From Phlegmacium glaucopus (lineage: Eukaryota; Basidiomycota; Agaricomycetes; Agaricales; Cortinariaceae), in assembly GCA_015039465.1 (NCBI GenBank), contig MU130575.1, positions 124,001 to 188,000 of the forward strand: 64,000 nucleotides of DNA, in the 5' to 3' direction. The notes under the pieces were generated by a model. It was not told the origin of the DNA. It did no database searches and was given only the letters and a program-made list of their open reading frames with translations. The translations under genes and the position numbers were made by a program. Below, in pieces: positions 23,470 through 37,517 of the stretch. How positions within the stretch are numbered: the first letter of the stretch is position 1; each line of letters starts with the position of its first letter.

Positions 23470-26400
23470 ATGGACGATCGCTTGAGGAGGGTTGTCGCCA
23501 GACTACAAAACCTTCCTTCCATCTCACTCCCAACTGATTATCCGCGCCCTACTGGGACCAATAAACTTATTGAATCAGAGCATTTGGCACAACTTTCTGA
23601 GCAGACTTCACTCAGTTTACTCAAATTGGTCTTGCACGTCCACGACGAACAGGAAGATGAGGATGAATCTACAATATCAGTAAATCGACCATCGGCTTTT
23701 CATCTTCTTCTGGCTGCCTTTACTATTCTTCTATATCGATACACTGGGGATACCGACGTCGTTATTGGTTCTTCATCCGCTTCTGCACGCGACCCTCTGA
23801 TTCTCCGACTTTCCGTCGATCCTCAAGATCCCTATTGGGCTATTGTTCAACGCGTACAACAAATAGAACAAGAGGCAGAGGCCGACGCTCTACCGTACGA
23901 TCTGATAACTCAAGAGCTCAACAAGGGCAAGGACGAAGGTCTTGAAGCACCCATCTTCCGTGTCCGCTTCTTTGACGAGACCGACGAATCGACTGAAAAC
24001 TTTATTAGATCTACCAATCTTACCTCTGATATAACTTTCTTTGTTACACGGCCTCCGGCATCCGCTCGAGGATCTATTGCTCCCCGTATCTCACTCCGAA
24101 TCATCTACAATTCTCTTTTGTTCACCGCTACGCGTATATCGTCTATTGTCGACCAACTCTCAGTTCTTCTGCGCAAAGTCGCTTCCAATCCCCTTGTACC
24201 TGTAGGTTCCATACCATTGTTGACCCCACATCAAAAGGCGAAACTTCCCGATCCAACTGCAGATCTCGACTGGTGTGGTTGGAAGGGTGCCATCACAGAC
24301 GTTTTTTCTCGAAATGCTCGTCAAAATCCCGCAAGGCCTTGCGTTGTTCAAAGTCTTCCCTCCGATGGCTCAAAATTGAAACAAGAAAAAGTCATCTTTT
24401 CATACGACGCAATCCTACGAGCGTCCAACATCCTTGCACACCATCTTATCACAACTGGTGTTCAAAGAGAGGAAGTGGTAATGGTATATGCACACCGAAG
24501 CGTTGACCTAGTCGTCGCTGTAATGGCCGTTCTTAAAGCTGGCGCAACCTTTTCGGTTATTGGTCAGTGGATATTTTATTAACTACCAACCCCTTCTCTG
24601 TTACTGATCACTTATAATCTAGACCCTGCATACCCACCCTCGCGTCAAATGATCTATCTTCGAGTGGCTCAACCGCGTGGCTTGGTTGTCTTAAAAGGCG
24701 CCGGTTCCATCAGCCCATCCGTTCGTGAATTCCTGTCCGAGGAATTAAAAATCAGGGTGGAAGTTCCCGCTGTGGAGGTATTCCCAGATGGTACCATTCT
24801 TGGTGGTATGAATCACGGTAGTGGCGAGCAAGATGTTCTCAAGTCGCAAGCTCATCTCGGAGAGACCGATCCCAACGTCGCACTTGGTCCAGATAGTGTC
24901 GGAACCTTGTCGTTCACCAGTGGAAGTACAGGTATTCCCAAAGGTGTGAGAGGACGTCATTTCAGTCTTACTCATTTCTTCCCGTGGATGGGAGAACGCT
25001 TTGGTTTGAATGAGGATTCCAAGTTTACGATGCTCAGTGGGATTGCGCATGATCCTATTCAGCGCGACAGTCAGTTCTTTTCTTCATCGCGCGTCCACGC
25101 TTATGAATTCCAAGTTGATCTTCTTCCAAGTGTTTACACCTCTCTTCTTGGGTGCACAACTTCATGTCCCAACCGCCGAGGATATCGGCACCCCAGGTCG
25201 TTTGGCGGAATGGATGGCCGAAACCGAGGCCACAGTGACCCATCTCACCCCTGCCATGGGTCAGCTACTTTCTGCACAAGCCACTCATCAGATACCGACT
25301 CTCGGAAACGCCTTCTTCGTAGGAGACGTCCTCACCAAGCGAGACTGCCTTCGTCTCCAAGCTCTTGCCCCGAATGTCCAGATCATCAACATGTACGGAA
25401 CGACGGAAACACAACGCGCTGTCTCATATTTTGCCATTCCTCCGAAGTCTAAAGACTCTACCTTCCTCACCATGCAAAAGGATATCATGCCAGCTGGACA
25501 AGGCATGATTGATGTGCAACTTCTCGTCGTTAACAGGAATGACAGAAACGTGCCTTGTGCCGTTGGTGAAGTCGGTGAGATCTATGTACGTTCAGGTGGT
25601 CTAGCAGAAGGATACTTGGACCAAGACGCCACCGCTGAGAAATTCGTCCCGAACTGGTTCAGCGTCAATGCTCCTGTCAGAAAGGACACCATCCTACACC
25701 CCCCTGGGAGGCTAGCGGGACCAGAAGCCCGTTATTGGCACGGGATCCGTGACCGTATGTACCGATCTGGCGATCTTGGACGTTATCAGCCAGATGGAAG
25801 AGTTGAATGCACGGGGCGGGCAGACGATCAAGTCAAGATCCGGGGGTTCAGAATCGAGCTCGGGGAGATTGATACTCATTTGAGTCAGCATCCGCTGGTT
25901 AGAGAGAATGTTACACTGCTGAAGAGAGATAAAGACGAGGAGAAAATATTGGTTAGCTACTTCGTGCCTTTGGATGGATCGAGTCTGGCTGAGTTTGCGA
26001 GCGATAATGATGGTGGCGACGATCCTGATACTGCCGGTGCCAAGGGTCAAGTCAAGGCGGTCAAGCAGTACAGACGACTCATCAAGGATATCAGGGAGCA
26101 TCTCAAGAAGAAGCTTCCTAGCTACAGCGTCCCGACACGTATGCCATTTTTCTACCGAAATTCATTTCACTCCAACTAACTATTCTACCTCTATCTCAGT
26201 ATTCGTCCCTCTGACTCGTATGCCCCTGAATCCTAATGGAAAGGTCGACAAAGCAGCTCTTCCCTTCCCCGACACTGCACAAGCATCTCTCACAGCTGTT
26301 GTGCCTGCTATCACAAATTCTACGGAAATCACAATGTTATCCATCTGGGAAACCATCTTGCCCAACGCACCCAGACCTCTACCTACCGACGAGAGTTTCT

Positions 26401-28073
26401 TCGACCTAGGTGGTCATTCCATCCTAGCCACAAGGCTCATATTCGAGATCCGCAAGATCTTCGTGGTTGACGCCCCTTTAGGCTTGATATTTGAGAGACC
26501 AACCATTTCAGGCCTAGTCAGCGCCGTCGATGCTTTAAGAAATGCAGATTTCATTGGTTATAAGGAATCTGTCGCCGCTGGGTTCCTTACTGTCGAATCC
26601 AAAAAACCGGCTGCACCAGTAGTCGAGTACGGTCAAGATTACATCAATCTATCAGAGAAACTACAGCCATCTTACCCATCGATTCCTGCCGATTATTATG
26701 ACCATCCGCTTACGGTGTTCCTAACGGGGGCTACTGGCTTCTTAGGCGCATTCGTCTTGCATGACCTACTTTCACGACACGAGAGAGTGAAAAAAGTGAT
26801 TTGTCTCGTCCGAAGTACGAGCGTACAACAAGGACTCGCTCGTCTCAGGGAAGGTTCTGCGGACAGAGGTGTTTGGTCGGATGAATGGGTTACTAGTAGA
26901 AGATTGGAGGTCGTTACGGGTGATCTTGGTTTGGATCTCTTTGGTTTGAGTGAGCAGGAGTGGACACGCATCTCTACTGAAGCAGATGTGGTTCTGCATA
27001 ATGGTGCTCTCGTGAGTTGTCCTCAGATTCTCTCACAACATTTAACGTTCCCTTCATCTAAAGTCCTTTTTCTGTCCCTAGGTCCACTGGGTTTTTCCAT
27101 ACGAAAAATTGCGATCTGCAAACGTTCTCGCTACACTGACCGCTATTAATCTCGCCTCAGCTGGAAAACCCAAATCAATTGTTTTCGTTTCTTCTACCTC
27201 TGCCATTGACACTCAATACTACGTGCAGCTTTCCGAATCATCGATCCGCGAACGCTCAAACTGCAGAGGCGTACCGGAAGATGACGACCTGGAAGGAGCC
27301 AAATCATCGTTGAAAACAGGCTATGGCCAGACCAAATGGGTTTCCGAAAAACTGTTGTTTGAAGCTGGTAGACGAGGCTTGAACGGACATATCCTTCGCC
27401 CAGGTTACGTTGTGGGCGATTCAAAGTCCGCTGGTGAGAGTCATTCATTTATTTTCATCAAACAATGAGGCTAAACAGACGATTCACTTCAGTAACCAAC
27501 ACGGACGACTTCATTTGGCGCTTGGTCAAGGGATGCGTCCAATTGGGCCTTGTTCCTGACATCAATAACACCATCAACATGGTACCAGTCGATCACGTCG
27601 CTCGTTGCACCTCTCTGGCAGCTGTCTCGCCCTTACCCAACGCCTCGCTCTCCGTTTTGCACATCACCGCTCGGCCACTGCCTACCTTCAACGGCATGCT
27701 TTCATCATTGATTCAATACGGCTTCCCAACAGAACCTTGTGAATACGTGGTTTGGCGTCTTCGATTAGAACGACATGTGATGGATTCTCAGGATAACGCA
27801 CTCTTCCCTCTGTTGCACTTCGTGTTGGACGACTTGCCAACGAGTACGAAGGCCCCAGAGTTAGATGATGCCAACACCACTGCTCTCTTGACACAAGATC
27901 AAGGACGGGGTAAACTGACGTCGACTGTTGATGAACCACTGATGGGTTTGTATTTGGCTTGGCTCGTCCGCGCTGGTTTCCTCCCTCCTCCTTCTCTACC
28001 TTCACCTCAAAAGGCCTTACCAACTTTGGCCAACACCGGCGTTATCAAAGCTGCAGGTCGGACAGGATTGTAA
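23470..28073 (+). CDS. LYS2: Alpha-aminoadipate reductase Lys2
   Basis: Large multidomain enzyme of the fungal lysine pathway: adenylates alpha-aminoadipate, loads it on a carrier domain and reduces it to the semialdehyde. Six exons (23470-24562, 24623-25069, 25131-26138, 26200-27011, 27082-27433, 27493-28073) sum to 4293 nt, 1430 residues, the usual family length. Order: N-terminal condensation-like region ('[17 protein letters not shown]'); adenylation domain with '[18 protein letters not shown]', '[15 protein letters not shown]' and '[20 protein letters not shown]'; carrier domain '[16 protein letters not shown]' with the phosphopantetheine Ser; reductase domain '[19 protein letters not shown]' and the SDR-type '[13 protein letters not shown]'. 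The ATG at 23470 gives the standard N-terminus '[20 protein letters not shown]'. Activation would need a Lys5-type phosphopantetheinyl transferase elsewhere. Confidence 0.95.
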
Positions 28074-28349
28074 CCTCAGCCTGGAAATGTAAAAAGCTCC
28101 CCTGTATCTGTATTATCATTCCTGTAAATAGTTTATACCAGAACAGCTGGAGTCAACCTTTCTAGACTAAACAAAAAAAGACCGTTTAAATATTTATTGG
28201 ATTTGATCATGTACAAAATGCATATTTCAAAGGTCACAAATGTAGTAGTACAAGTACAGGATAGCAAGAAGTAGCGCGAATACAGCAAGGATGTCGGAAT
28301 AATATGGTCACCTAAACTAAATGTGGTTGGTGTACGAGTTGGGACAACA

Positions 28350-30264
28350 TCACATCTTGCCTTTTTTTGAAACACCTAACATAACCCAATTTCCGATCGA
28401 TCCAGTCGATGGCTTCACATCTGGAGTGAGGGGTGGCGAAGCACCATTGGAAGCTGGGATATCGAATGTCTGCCGAGCGGGGAGCTCCCATTCACTGCTG
28501 ATTGTACTCATCGTGTCGACTGTACCTATGCTTGAGGCTGAGCTCGACGCGGCCCTTGATCTCCTCGTACTCGATTCCTTCGTGTGACCAGGTTTGACTC
28601 CAAGGCGCCTACGTTTTGGACTCTGATTGCGAGCCGCTGAACTAGTTGTAGCGGCACTCATTGAAGAGCTGGCGACACTAGACGTTTCTGATATCCAGGC
28701 ATTGGCAATAGGTGCTGCTACAGCCTTATCTCGGATAGTTTCTGTACTGCTGCTTCGTTTCAAAGTCTTTTCCTCCATCCTCAAAAGCTCTTCTCTTTCT
28801 CGCTGTTGGCAAATAAGAAGGTCGTCCCAGAGAGATTTGGGACGACGGCGAACCGAAGGAGAAAAGCCTCTGCCGTTTTCACATATCCAGTCAGTGTCCA
28901 ATATCGCGAAATAAAACACATCTTTCCACTCGTGTGTAACTGGACTGAAGAACTCCCGACGACCAATACCTTCACGAGAAAATCCACTGATATTGGAAAA
29001 GAGAAAAGATATGAGTTGTCTTTTAAACCGGTATAAATCGACGACTTACGTAGATGTGTAGAGTTCCATAGTATGCAATTTAGCCTTATGATCGACAACA
29101 ATAGCTTGCACGCGATGGCAGCTTTGATCCTGGAAGGCTTCATTGACTACCTGCTTCACAGCACTGACAAGACCTCGTTGTTCGATGTAGTCAGGCGTAA
29201 CATAAACACCGATGTTGAGTTGGCCTCTGTGCATAGGGTCGTCAACGCATTGTGACGATGCCAGATAGATGATGCCGATCGGCGTGGACTTGGACCTAGG
29301 GGGATTGATGAACAAGGGTCTGGAAGCAGATGCTTCCTGGTAAGCTTGTATCCTCTGCGCACGTAGAGAGTCTTGGAACTTGCTGGCCTCTTCATAAACG
29401 AACGCCTGAAGGTTAGGATCAGTGGGGATCTCAGGAATCCCCTTCATAGGTAAGTTGAATTGTTCAGGTTCAAGGATTTCCCGACCAAGAACTCTAGTGT
29501 ACTCAGGCTCATCAAGCTGAGAATACACTTCGGTTTCGTGATAGTGCATATGAGATTGTCCATCTTGAGCATCGAGATCACCAGCGTCTTCATCTGAAGA
29601 TACATCGTCGGGCCAATTGATATAATCATCAATATCATTGCCCATGCTCGGGTTTGGAACGTTAACGCTGGGGCGCCTATCCGAGATAGATCGATTGTTA
29701 TGACTTTCGGGGATTTTGCCTTTTGAAAGAAGAGGTTCTTCACTGTCACTGTCTTGCAACTGAGCAAGAAAGGCCTCCCGCCATTTGAGAACCTTTTCGT
29801 CGTCACTGAGATGTACATCTGATATACCAGCTTCAGAGATGGAATCATTTGGTCCGAAGCGATTGGCACTGCGTGCAGATGTAAAACTTGCGGCACTCGA
29901 AACAGATGGCTGGCAAAGGAGATGTCAATACACGTGGACCTTGATCAGGCGCGCATCAAAGCTTACTGGAGGAGGCGATGCGATGTAACCAGCATCAACG
30001 GAATCTTCCTCTGGTTCCCCTTCAGCATCCTCGTCGCTTTCATCTCGTTGAGTTCCAGATTCGATAGTGATGACACCGAAGTAGTGGGTACATATAGCGA
30101 AAGTTAGCAGGTCAACATCGGGGAGTGAAGGTTCTACTGTCACGGCCTTGAGTTCCTGGAAGTACGACTGAAGCAAATCGAGGTTGTCATCTTGGCCTTC
30201 CAGGCCCTTCTTGATACTGACTGCCTTGGGCTTAACAGTAGCCGGCTGCGTTTGTGAAGGCATG
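28350..30264 (-). CDS. GNAT-like acetyltransferase domain protein
   Basis: Not a characterised protein that I can name. Three or more exons give about 590 residues. The N-terminal third and an acidic, Ser-rich linker ('EPLLSKGKIPE', 'DYINWPDDVSSDEDAGDLD') surround a region typical of GNAT acetyltransferases: 'STPIGIIYLASSQC', 'QLNIGVYVTPDYIEQRGLVS', 'VVNEAFQDQSCHRVQAIVVD', then across an intron 'TMELYTSTGFSREGIGRREF' and 'EWKDVFYFAILDTDW'. The C-terminus is disordered, with 'SPKRRRLGVKPG' as a possible nuclear signal. The start at 30264 is the first ATG of the frame. I infer a RimJ/RimL-like fold from the 'GF..EG..R' pattern; whether the acetyl-CoA loop is functional is open. Confidence 0.65.
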
Positions 30265-30954
30265 ACCCAGCTTGCAAAATGGGAGTGGAGAAGAAGAAAG
30301 AGAAGCTTGAGCGTCAATGAGTCAATGAGGATTGAGTGGGAAAGTATGGCAACTCAGACGGACATCAGCTGAACCGTATATATGTACGTACCTCGTTTAC
30401 GGACCGGGTACATGTACATTTTATGTAAACTTGTAGGCACAGGTATCTTCGTTGCAAGATACGATCCAAGCCCTTTTGAGTTAATAAGAATAAGCCATCG
30501 AATGCAGGCTCCACATATCGGTCGACTCACTACAGTTCCAGTAGCCGCTGGGGCGATTGAAAACGGCGATGATACAATAGAATCCAAAGATGTCCCGACA
30601 TCTGCGTGGAAAAGATGTCAGCATCAAAGTTTATACCAATGTTTGAGAATAGCTCGCAGTCCTGGCTATTGATAGCAATTGTGGTGACAGCTGGGGATCG
30701 TCTCCACATCGATAGGGGAATTATACATAATACAGCTGCGCTGAGAATAAATTTGGTGGGTCGAATCAAGAATATTCGAACGACATTGACATCGTGTAGA
30801 CGATTTGAGTATTAGTTACCATCGGACACAGACACATATACCTCTCAGATGCGTGGACAATGGACCAATTGGCGGCAGAGGCATATGCATGCATATCATA
30901 TTTGTAATACGGCGGAAGGAAACAGATGCAATATAAAAGGAATGCATAGTACAT
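30265..30954. other. Intergenic region between the GNAT-like and eL42 genes
   Basis: About 690 bp with no gene seen. Contains the promoter of the GNAT-like gene and the eL42 3' end, both read on the minus strand. Confidence 0.5.
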
Positions 30955-31602
<648 letters not shown>

Positions 31603-32547
31603 TTTGTTGGCGACGACGACGACGAAGACTCTTTTGCTGGTTGTGTTGATCTCCACCTATTCTTCGGAGTTTGCCGGGTAAGGGTCCTGTACAGTTCTAC
31701 AATTTAGAGTTCAGCCGGCTGATGTTGCCGAACCAATGTTCTATATCAGGAAATGGTCTAGGCGTCAATACTCTCAATAGGTATTCACTGAAGTACATGG
31801 CTTATCAGAACCTAATTTTGTCAATGTGTCTACAGTCGTTCCAACTTCCAGGTCTCATTGCCTCAGAGAAAGCCGCTCATCGACCGAACTAGCTACTCTT
31901 AGTAGCTGCGAGTTCTCCCACTGTCAACGGAGCTTTTCATCTTGGGATCGTCGACCATTTACTTTCCTGGCAAGCATATTAATATTACTGCAGGGTTGGC
32001 CTTGGCTGTTCTAGAGATCGCTTCAGTGACATGTTCTATGAGGATAGCAGTGGACCGGTAATCATTATACCTATGTACTTATTAGATACAAGACGACAAT
32101 AAAATCAAATAAGGCAAAGCGTGAAATGGTATGAAGTAAAACAAAAGGGGTAGCTAGTACCACAAGAATATAACTATCGGGCACCCAACCAATGTCGATA
32201 TTCCAATAGTTTCGCTGGGGCTAAGGCTGATAATTTACTTGCAAATTTCAGTGCGGTGATGTTTGTGAGCTCCATGGATCCTTTTAAATTATGATGGGGT
32301 TCTTGTCTGCACAATTGGTATACCAAAAAAGATTACTATCTCTTCAAATGGGACTGGCAAGTCTAGCCAATCTATTTCAAACAAACATCTTGGCATGTAC
32401 ACAGCTATTCAATACAGTTGTATCCAAGGCGCATAAAAACGATAGGATGAGTAGCGAAATCAATTATCGAAACTAGGAATTTGAAACGTGCTGGACAAAA
32501 AAAGAACACTAATCTGAAAATTTTAAAATAGATGAATATACAAATTC
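31603..32547. other. Intergenic region upstream of eL42
   Basis: About 950 bp with no supportable gene; includes the eL42 promoter and leader, where a short CGA/GAC trinucleotide run lies just upstream of its ATG. Confidence 0.5.
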
Positions 32548-33838
32548 CTATATCACCTCTGGTTCTTCAGCCTTAATAGGCTCAGAAGGCTTTGTAGATT
32601 TTTCCAGATCCTGACAGACAAAGTCGACCACGATGGCAAGCGCCTCGCCATTGACTCCAGATTGCTTCACTTGACGCTCAATAGACTCCAAATAAGCTTC
32701 ACGAGGGATACGTCCAGGGGCGAATGACTGTTCTAATCCCTCCTTCTTAAGATGTGAGGTATACTCCACAAGGAATTCCATGGCAGGCTTGCAGTCTATT
32801 AGCTTAGCAGTGGCGTCGCTGAAAGTCTTATCTCCCTTTTTCAGAAGCTCCATAGCTTTGTTATAACGATCCTCTGTGACGACAGAGGGACCTATAGCCA
32901 TTATCCATGCCGTTGGAAGTCGTTCTGGCGCATGTCCAGATTGTAGACCAGCTTCTGTAGCCAGCTTTTCTTGTGCAAGATAAATCAGACTCTGGAAGCG
33001 AACCCGATCAGCGATATCCTCATCCTGTTTTATTCAGATTCAGTTACGTGAGTTAGAAGGCGTGAAAAAACCTGGCTTACTTTCTGAAGTAGATATCCCA
33101 CCGTATCTTCTATCATCTCATTCACTTCATTATCCGACATCTGCATTATCTGATGCTCCCTCTCAAGTGTTTCATTCACCTTCCTCATCACCCTTGCCTC
33201 TAATTCCATTTCCCTTTGCTCTGAATCGATACGTTCCTTCAAGGTGATAGTCTCGATCTTATTCTTCAAAGCTTCGATAGCAGTTGCCCATTGAGGCGCA
33301 GTGCTTATCTCGGTCGTCCAACGGGCTCTGTCTCGATCGAATTCGCGCTGCCGTCTTTCTAGTTCACGTTCTCTCCTATCAAGTTCGCGTCCCCTACGGT
33401 CAAGTTCTCGTTCTTGCCTCTCCATTTCCCGCTCCCTTCGTTCTAATTGGATTTCCATTGTTTCCTTTTCTTTGTAGTTCTCAAACTTCACAGTTTCTTG
33501 CAAGGGTTTCTTGATTGTTCTCCATGCACTGGGTGTTGTTGGCGTTTTGAGAATGTCCCATGACCGGTTAAAATCTTCTTCGACAACCAGCAGCTTTGGA
33601 GGCTGATCCTGGTCCCCTGGCTGTGGATTTTCGCCGCTTTCGTCAACTACGATATTCTCAGGCCGGGCTTTGTTGGACGATGGGGACCAACTTGCTTCAC
33701 GGGCTGCGGCTTGTTGTTGTGCGGCATCAAATTCTTTCAGAATCTTCAATATAGGACTGAAAACATTTGTTGAATTTGTGTGATGATGAGGAGAACACTA
33801 CAGCATGAAGTTTCTTACCTTTTGTCTGGAGACGCCAT
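32548..33838 (-). CDS. Coiled-coil protein of unknown function
   Basis: I do not recognise this gene. Three exons: a first exon MASPDKS, then a long exon starting 'PILKILKEFDAAQQQAA', then 'DEDIADRVRFQSLIYLAQEK' to the stop. The middle has a strongly charged array of seven-residue units of the form RERELDR ('LERREREMERQERELDRRGR' and onward), expected to make a long single helix or coiled coil. The C-terminal part is a helical globular segment ('RYNKAMELLKKGDKTFSDAT', 'LIDCKPAMEFLVEYTSHL', 'EALAIVVDFVCQDLEK'). There are no membrane segments or signal peptide. Confidence 0.7.
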
Positions 33839-34381
33839 TGTTGAGAAATCGCTCGACTCCAAGATTCGTTTTCAACTTACTAAGATGTCCGCTCAACCTT
33901 CGTTCACTTGAATGAAAGCGTTCGTCTTTGTCCGTCTGAGATTGATCTTAATCAATAAGTGGCCCAAAACTAGTCAGATGCCGGGTGTAGAGGAGATGTT
34001 GCGAAAGCGATTTATCCTTTACCTAACTTCTTGTTGCAGAAGCACGGTCAGTACATGACACAAAGGAACACGAGGCATGGTATATTTGCCGCACTATCAT
34101 TCATGCAGGTACAAACGATGGCTATGACCCTGGAAGTGCATTACTTGTAGCTACGACATGTGGGGCGCGTTACAGGTGAGTGCCTCCCTGTGCCTCCACG
34201 AAACTACAGTTCCTCAGCCGATGGTCGCCGACCTCGCTTGCCGTGACGCGTGACTGAGTGATCCGCACCACCCATAGGCAGAAGCTACTGTGACAAGACA
34301 CGAACATAATAGCCCCGAACCTTAGGTTCCATGGCTTCTGGAAACGCAGTCTGCTGAGAGGGGTCTGCTGACTTGATTTCC
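33839..34381. other. Divergent intergenic region, coiled-coil gene / SDR gene
   Basis: About 600 bp between start codons on opposite strands. No coding signal; holds both promoters. Confidence 0.5.
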
Positions 34382-34389
34382 TATATAAA
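34382..34389 (+). promoter_or_regulatory. TATA box of the SDR gene
   Basis: TATATAAA, 64-71 bp upstream of the SDR start codon, a usual distance for a fungal core promoter. Confidence 0.5.
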
Positions 34390-34452
34390 ATCACTTCGAT
34401 CTGTGAACATGTCGGAGTCTTTAACTGAGCAACTTTGAATAACTTTACTTTC

Positions 34453-35415
34453 ATGTCCACCCCTATAAACGACTACAGGAATCCTCCTCGTCCTACTCGT
34501 TCTCTCGAAGGCCGAGTCGCTATCGTAACTGGGGCAGGCTCACGAGCTGTAGGAATTGGTAATGGACGAGCGGCGTCCATCCTCTTGGCTGAAGCAGGTG
34601 CCCGTGTCGTGTGCCTCGACTTGAATTTGGAATGGGCCGAAGTCACTGTGTCTATGATCACCGAAGAGTTTGGTAAAGACAAAGCAATCGCTCTAAAAGT
34701 CGACGTCACGCAAGAAGATGAATGCAAACATGCAGTCGAAACCACACTCAAAAATTTCGGTCAGTTGGATATCCTCGTCAATAATGTTGGGATTGGAGGT
34801 CCTGAAGGCACCGCTGTTGGAGTTGATGCAGTCAAATGGGCGAAGGGCCTGGAAGTTAATGTCACAAGCATGGTCTTGATGACCAAGTTCGCGGTGCCTG
34901 CCATGGAACGAAACCCTCTGCACCCTATTGCAGGCCGTGGAAGCATCATCAATATTGCTAGCGTCGCAGGTCTCACTGGAGGAGCTCCAATGTTGTTGTA
35001 CCCAACTAGTAAGGGTGCTGTGGTCAACATGACGAGAGCCATGGCTGTCCATCATGCACCAAGCGGCATTAGAGTCAATTGTGTTTGTCCTGGTAAGTCT
35101 TCTCTCGAATTTGCTTGTTAGACAATCCCTGAAACGCGAGATATTCTAGGCATGCTGTTTACACCCATGCTATACGTACAAGGCATGTCTGATGAAGTGC
35201 GCGAGGCTCGCCGTAATAGAAGTCTTCTAAAGACTGAGGGGAACGGGTGGGATACCGGTTGTGCTGTTAGGTTCTTGGCTAGTGAGGAGGCACGGTGGAT
35301 GACTGGTGTGATCTTGCCTGTCGATGCAGGATCTACAGCAGCCCCGGCTGGAGATGGAACGCGCGGTGGGTTGTATTCAACGCTGATGGGGAGCGCAGAG
35401 AAAGCAAAGCTCTGA
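34453..35415 (+). CDS. Short-chain dehydrogenase/reductase (SDR)
   Basis: Classical SDR, NAD(P)-dependent, substrate unknown. Visible motifs: cofactor site 'GRVAIVTGAGSRAVGIGNGR' (TGxxxGxG type, with a small insertion), an acidic residue after beta-2 ('VVCLDLN') favouring NAD(H), 'LDILVNNVGIGG', catalytic Ser in 'INIASVAGLTGG' and the catalytic Tyr-Lys pair in 'YPTSKGAVVNMTR'. 'GIRVNCVCPG' ends exon 1; a single intron follows (donor GTAAGTC, acceptor ATATTCTAG) and exon 2 starts 'MLFTPMLYVQGMS'. 'FLASEEARWMTGVILPVDAG' is the usual C-terminal block. About 300 residues. The stop is 55 bp from the end of a convergent F-box gene. Confidence 0.85.
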
Positions 35416-35470
35416 AAAAATAAATAGTCTACTGTGTGTTTGAATTTTTCAGAGTTAAATAATTGTACAT

Positions 35471-37517
35471 TCATCCGTATCTTGTTACTTTTGAAAAACA
35501 AACCTTGATTTCGTTACAGAAGCGCTGACCAGCAGTGACCCTTCCCTCTTGCCGTAGATGATTTCTGTTGGACGAACGAAGTCTGTGAGGGGTGGATGCA
35601 TCCACCCAAAACAGTTCAAATAACTTTCCAGCGTTGATATCCATCGTGAAACAAGATTTGACAAACGGGCTTGAATGCAGTATTGATCGTTTTGTATCTT
35701 GATTTGACAAAGAGGCATCGTGGATGGTAAAGCCGCCGACTCCTATAAATTGAAATTGGTGGGTCAGAAGAAAAGTAACGGAGGTGGAAAAAAGAAAGGT
35801 ACTTGCATAAAGAGAACGTGGATGAAGTTCCCCAAGGCCTTCGATTTCTGACAGATACTTGGCCACAATCTTTCCATAAAATTTTCAATCAGTCACTATT
35901 AATAGTAATCAAGACAAAAAAAAAACCTACCGCTTGCTGCGCCTGATCTTGACTTTCAAACGTACTACTTTCAACCAACTTTATCCACCGCTTGTAGACT
36001 GGAAACTGCGCCTCCCAGGCATCCAATCCGGGCCATTGGTCAAGTTGATCGTAAAGGGCTTCATAATGGGATCTACGCAGTTTGATCTGCGTTATTATAA
36101 ATATGGCCAAGGGATCTACCGTGGATTGTGTGACTCGAGCTAATGGTATCCAACCCATTACTTGGGGGGGTATAGAAGCCATGGAATAGAACATGAGATA
36201 GCGTAACCGTGGCAAAACAGGGCGTTGAGTTTGATCATTCAGCATAAGTTCCAGAAGAGCTACGGTGGGAATGACACAGAGTACACGAACGGCAGAGATA
36301 GCACTAAGGAAGGAGAACATGTCACCATGTATCGATGTTTCGAGGTCGATGAAGGTGAGAGCGCAGCGGGATCGTGTAACAAGATCCACAAGAATCGCTG
36401 TCTGGAGTGGGATGTTTTTAATTGTAATTTCGAGGAGGCCTGGCAAAGTTAGTGTATTGAGCACATCAAGAGGGAATGGCTCGTTCACTTCCTCCTGTGG
36501 ATACATTCGCAATTTGATCAATCTGTGGTGTATAATGCTGGGCAGAAAGCCCGAGGCCATCGGTGGAGAAGCACAATAAAAAGTGCAGTCTTCTAACGAG
36601 GTAGCATGCGTTAAAACAGTGACGATATCGATAGGTTTGACCCAGTGACCCGAAAATCGAACCAACTGTGGCCAGGGTACGCTCAGCCACTGGCAGAAGT
36701 GTGTTGGAAACGGACCATTATTGACGGTAAGATTCTGGAGATTCGGGGTGTTGTCGAAAAGGTTCAGAGGCGCGTGCATCGAATCGGGGAAATCGGCCGT
36801 GCTGTCTCTATGGATATGAAGTTCTAGGCTGCGCAGGCCACCTAATTTACCTCTTATTGAGGCGAGCTGAGGCAAATATTGATGGAAAATAGAAAGTGAC
36901 AATCGCCGGTACCGGTCTGAAAGTGGCACAAGTAAGGTGAGTGTCGGGTGTGGTGCCAAGTTGGATGGTTTGACAAATCGAATCTCTAGGTTTAGAGGGG
37001 CTGCACGTGAGAGCTGCAGAGCGGTATTGAGTATGGAATTGAATCCTTGTCGCCTCGTCCAGTTTGTATCGAGGTTGATTTCAGGAAGCATCGACCATAA
37101 CCGGGGGTTCGAATATAAGATATTTCGCCAGCGATGACACACTTTCCCCAAAACTCTGTGGGGTGAGTAGGGTGAACCGAAAGCTGCACGCATGTCGAAC
37201 AGGATGTGTTGAAATATCTCGCACAATACATCTGATGGTAAAGAACGATGTGGCTTTAGGACCCGCTCGTGTTGGCCAATCCTCTGAGTATACTCCAGTC
37301 GACGGTTGTGTACCATTTTATGTAAATCGGAGATACGTTCCAATATTCTGTCGATCTTGTCAATAGAAGCCTTATCGGCGTCGATGATCGCATGGACGAT
37401 ACCGATTTCATCCTCTGAGGGTGGGTCGTTCGTAGTCGTGAGGTGGGACAGTGGCGTCTCGACGGGAGATTCAGGTATGTTTGTCAAAGTAAATTTGACT
37501 GGTCGACCGGGCGTCAT
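35471..37517 (-). CDS. F-box protein with C-terminal leucine-rich region
   Basis: An agaricomycete F-box protein: 'HRSLPSDVLCEIFQHILFDM' after an N-terminal coiled segment ('IDKIDRILERISDLHKMVHN'), then 'VCHRWRNILYSNPRLWSMLP', the standard start of this family. A degenerate LRR region follows ('LGGLRSLELHIHRDS', 'TPNLQNLTVNNGPF', 'TSLEDCTFYCA'). Two 3' introns are inferred (after 'QDQAQQA' and after 'HPRSLYA'), giving a tail 'GGFTIHDASLSNQDTKRSIL' and a stop at 35471. The 3' end is less certain than the rest because the tail has no homology I know. The start at 37517 is the first ATG after an in-frame stop at about 37570. Confidence 0.75.
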
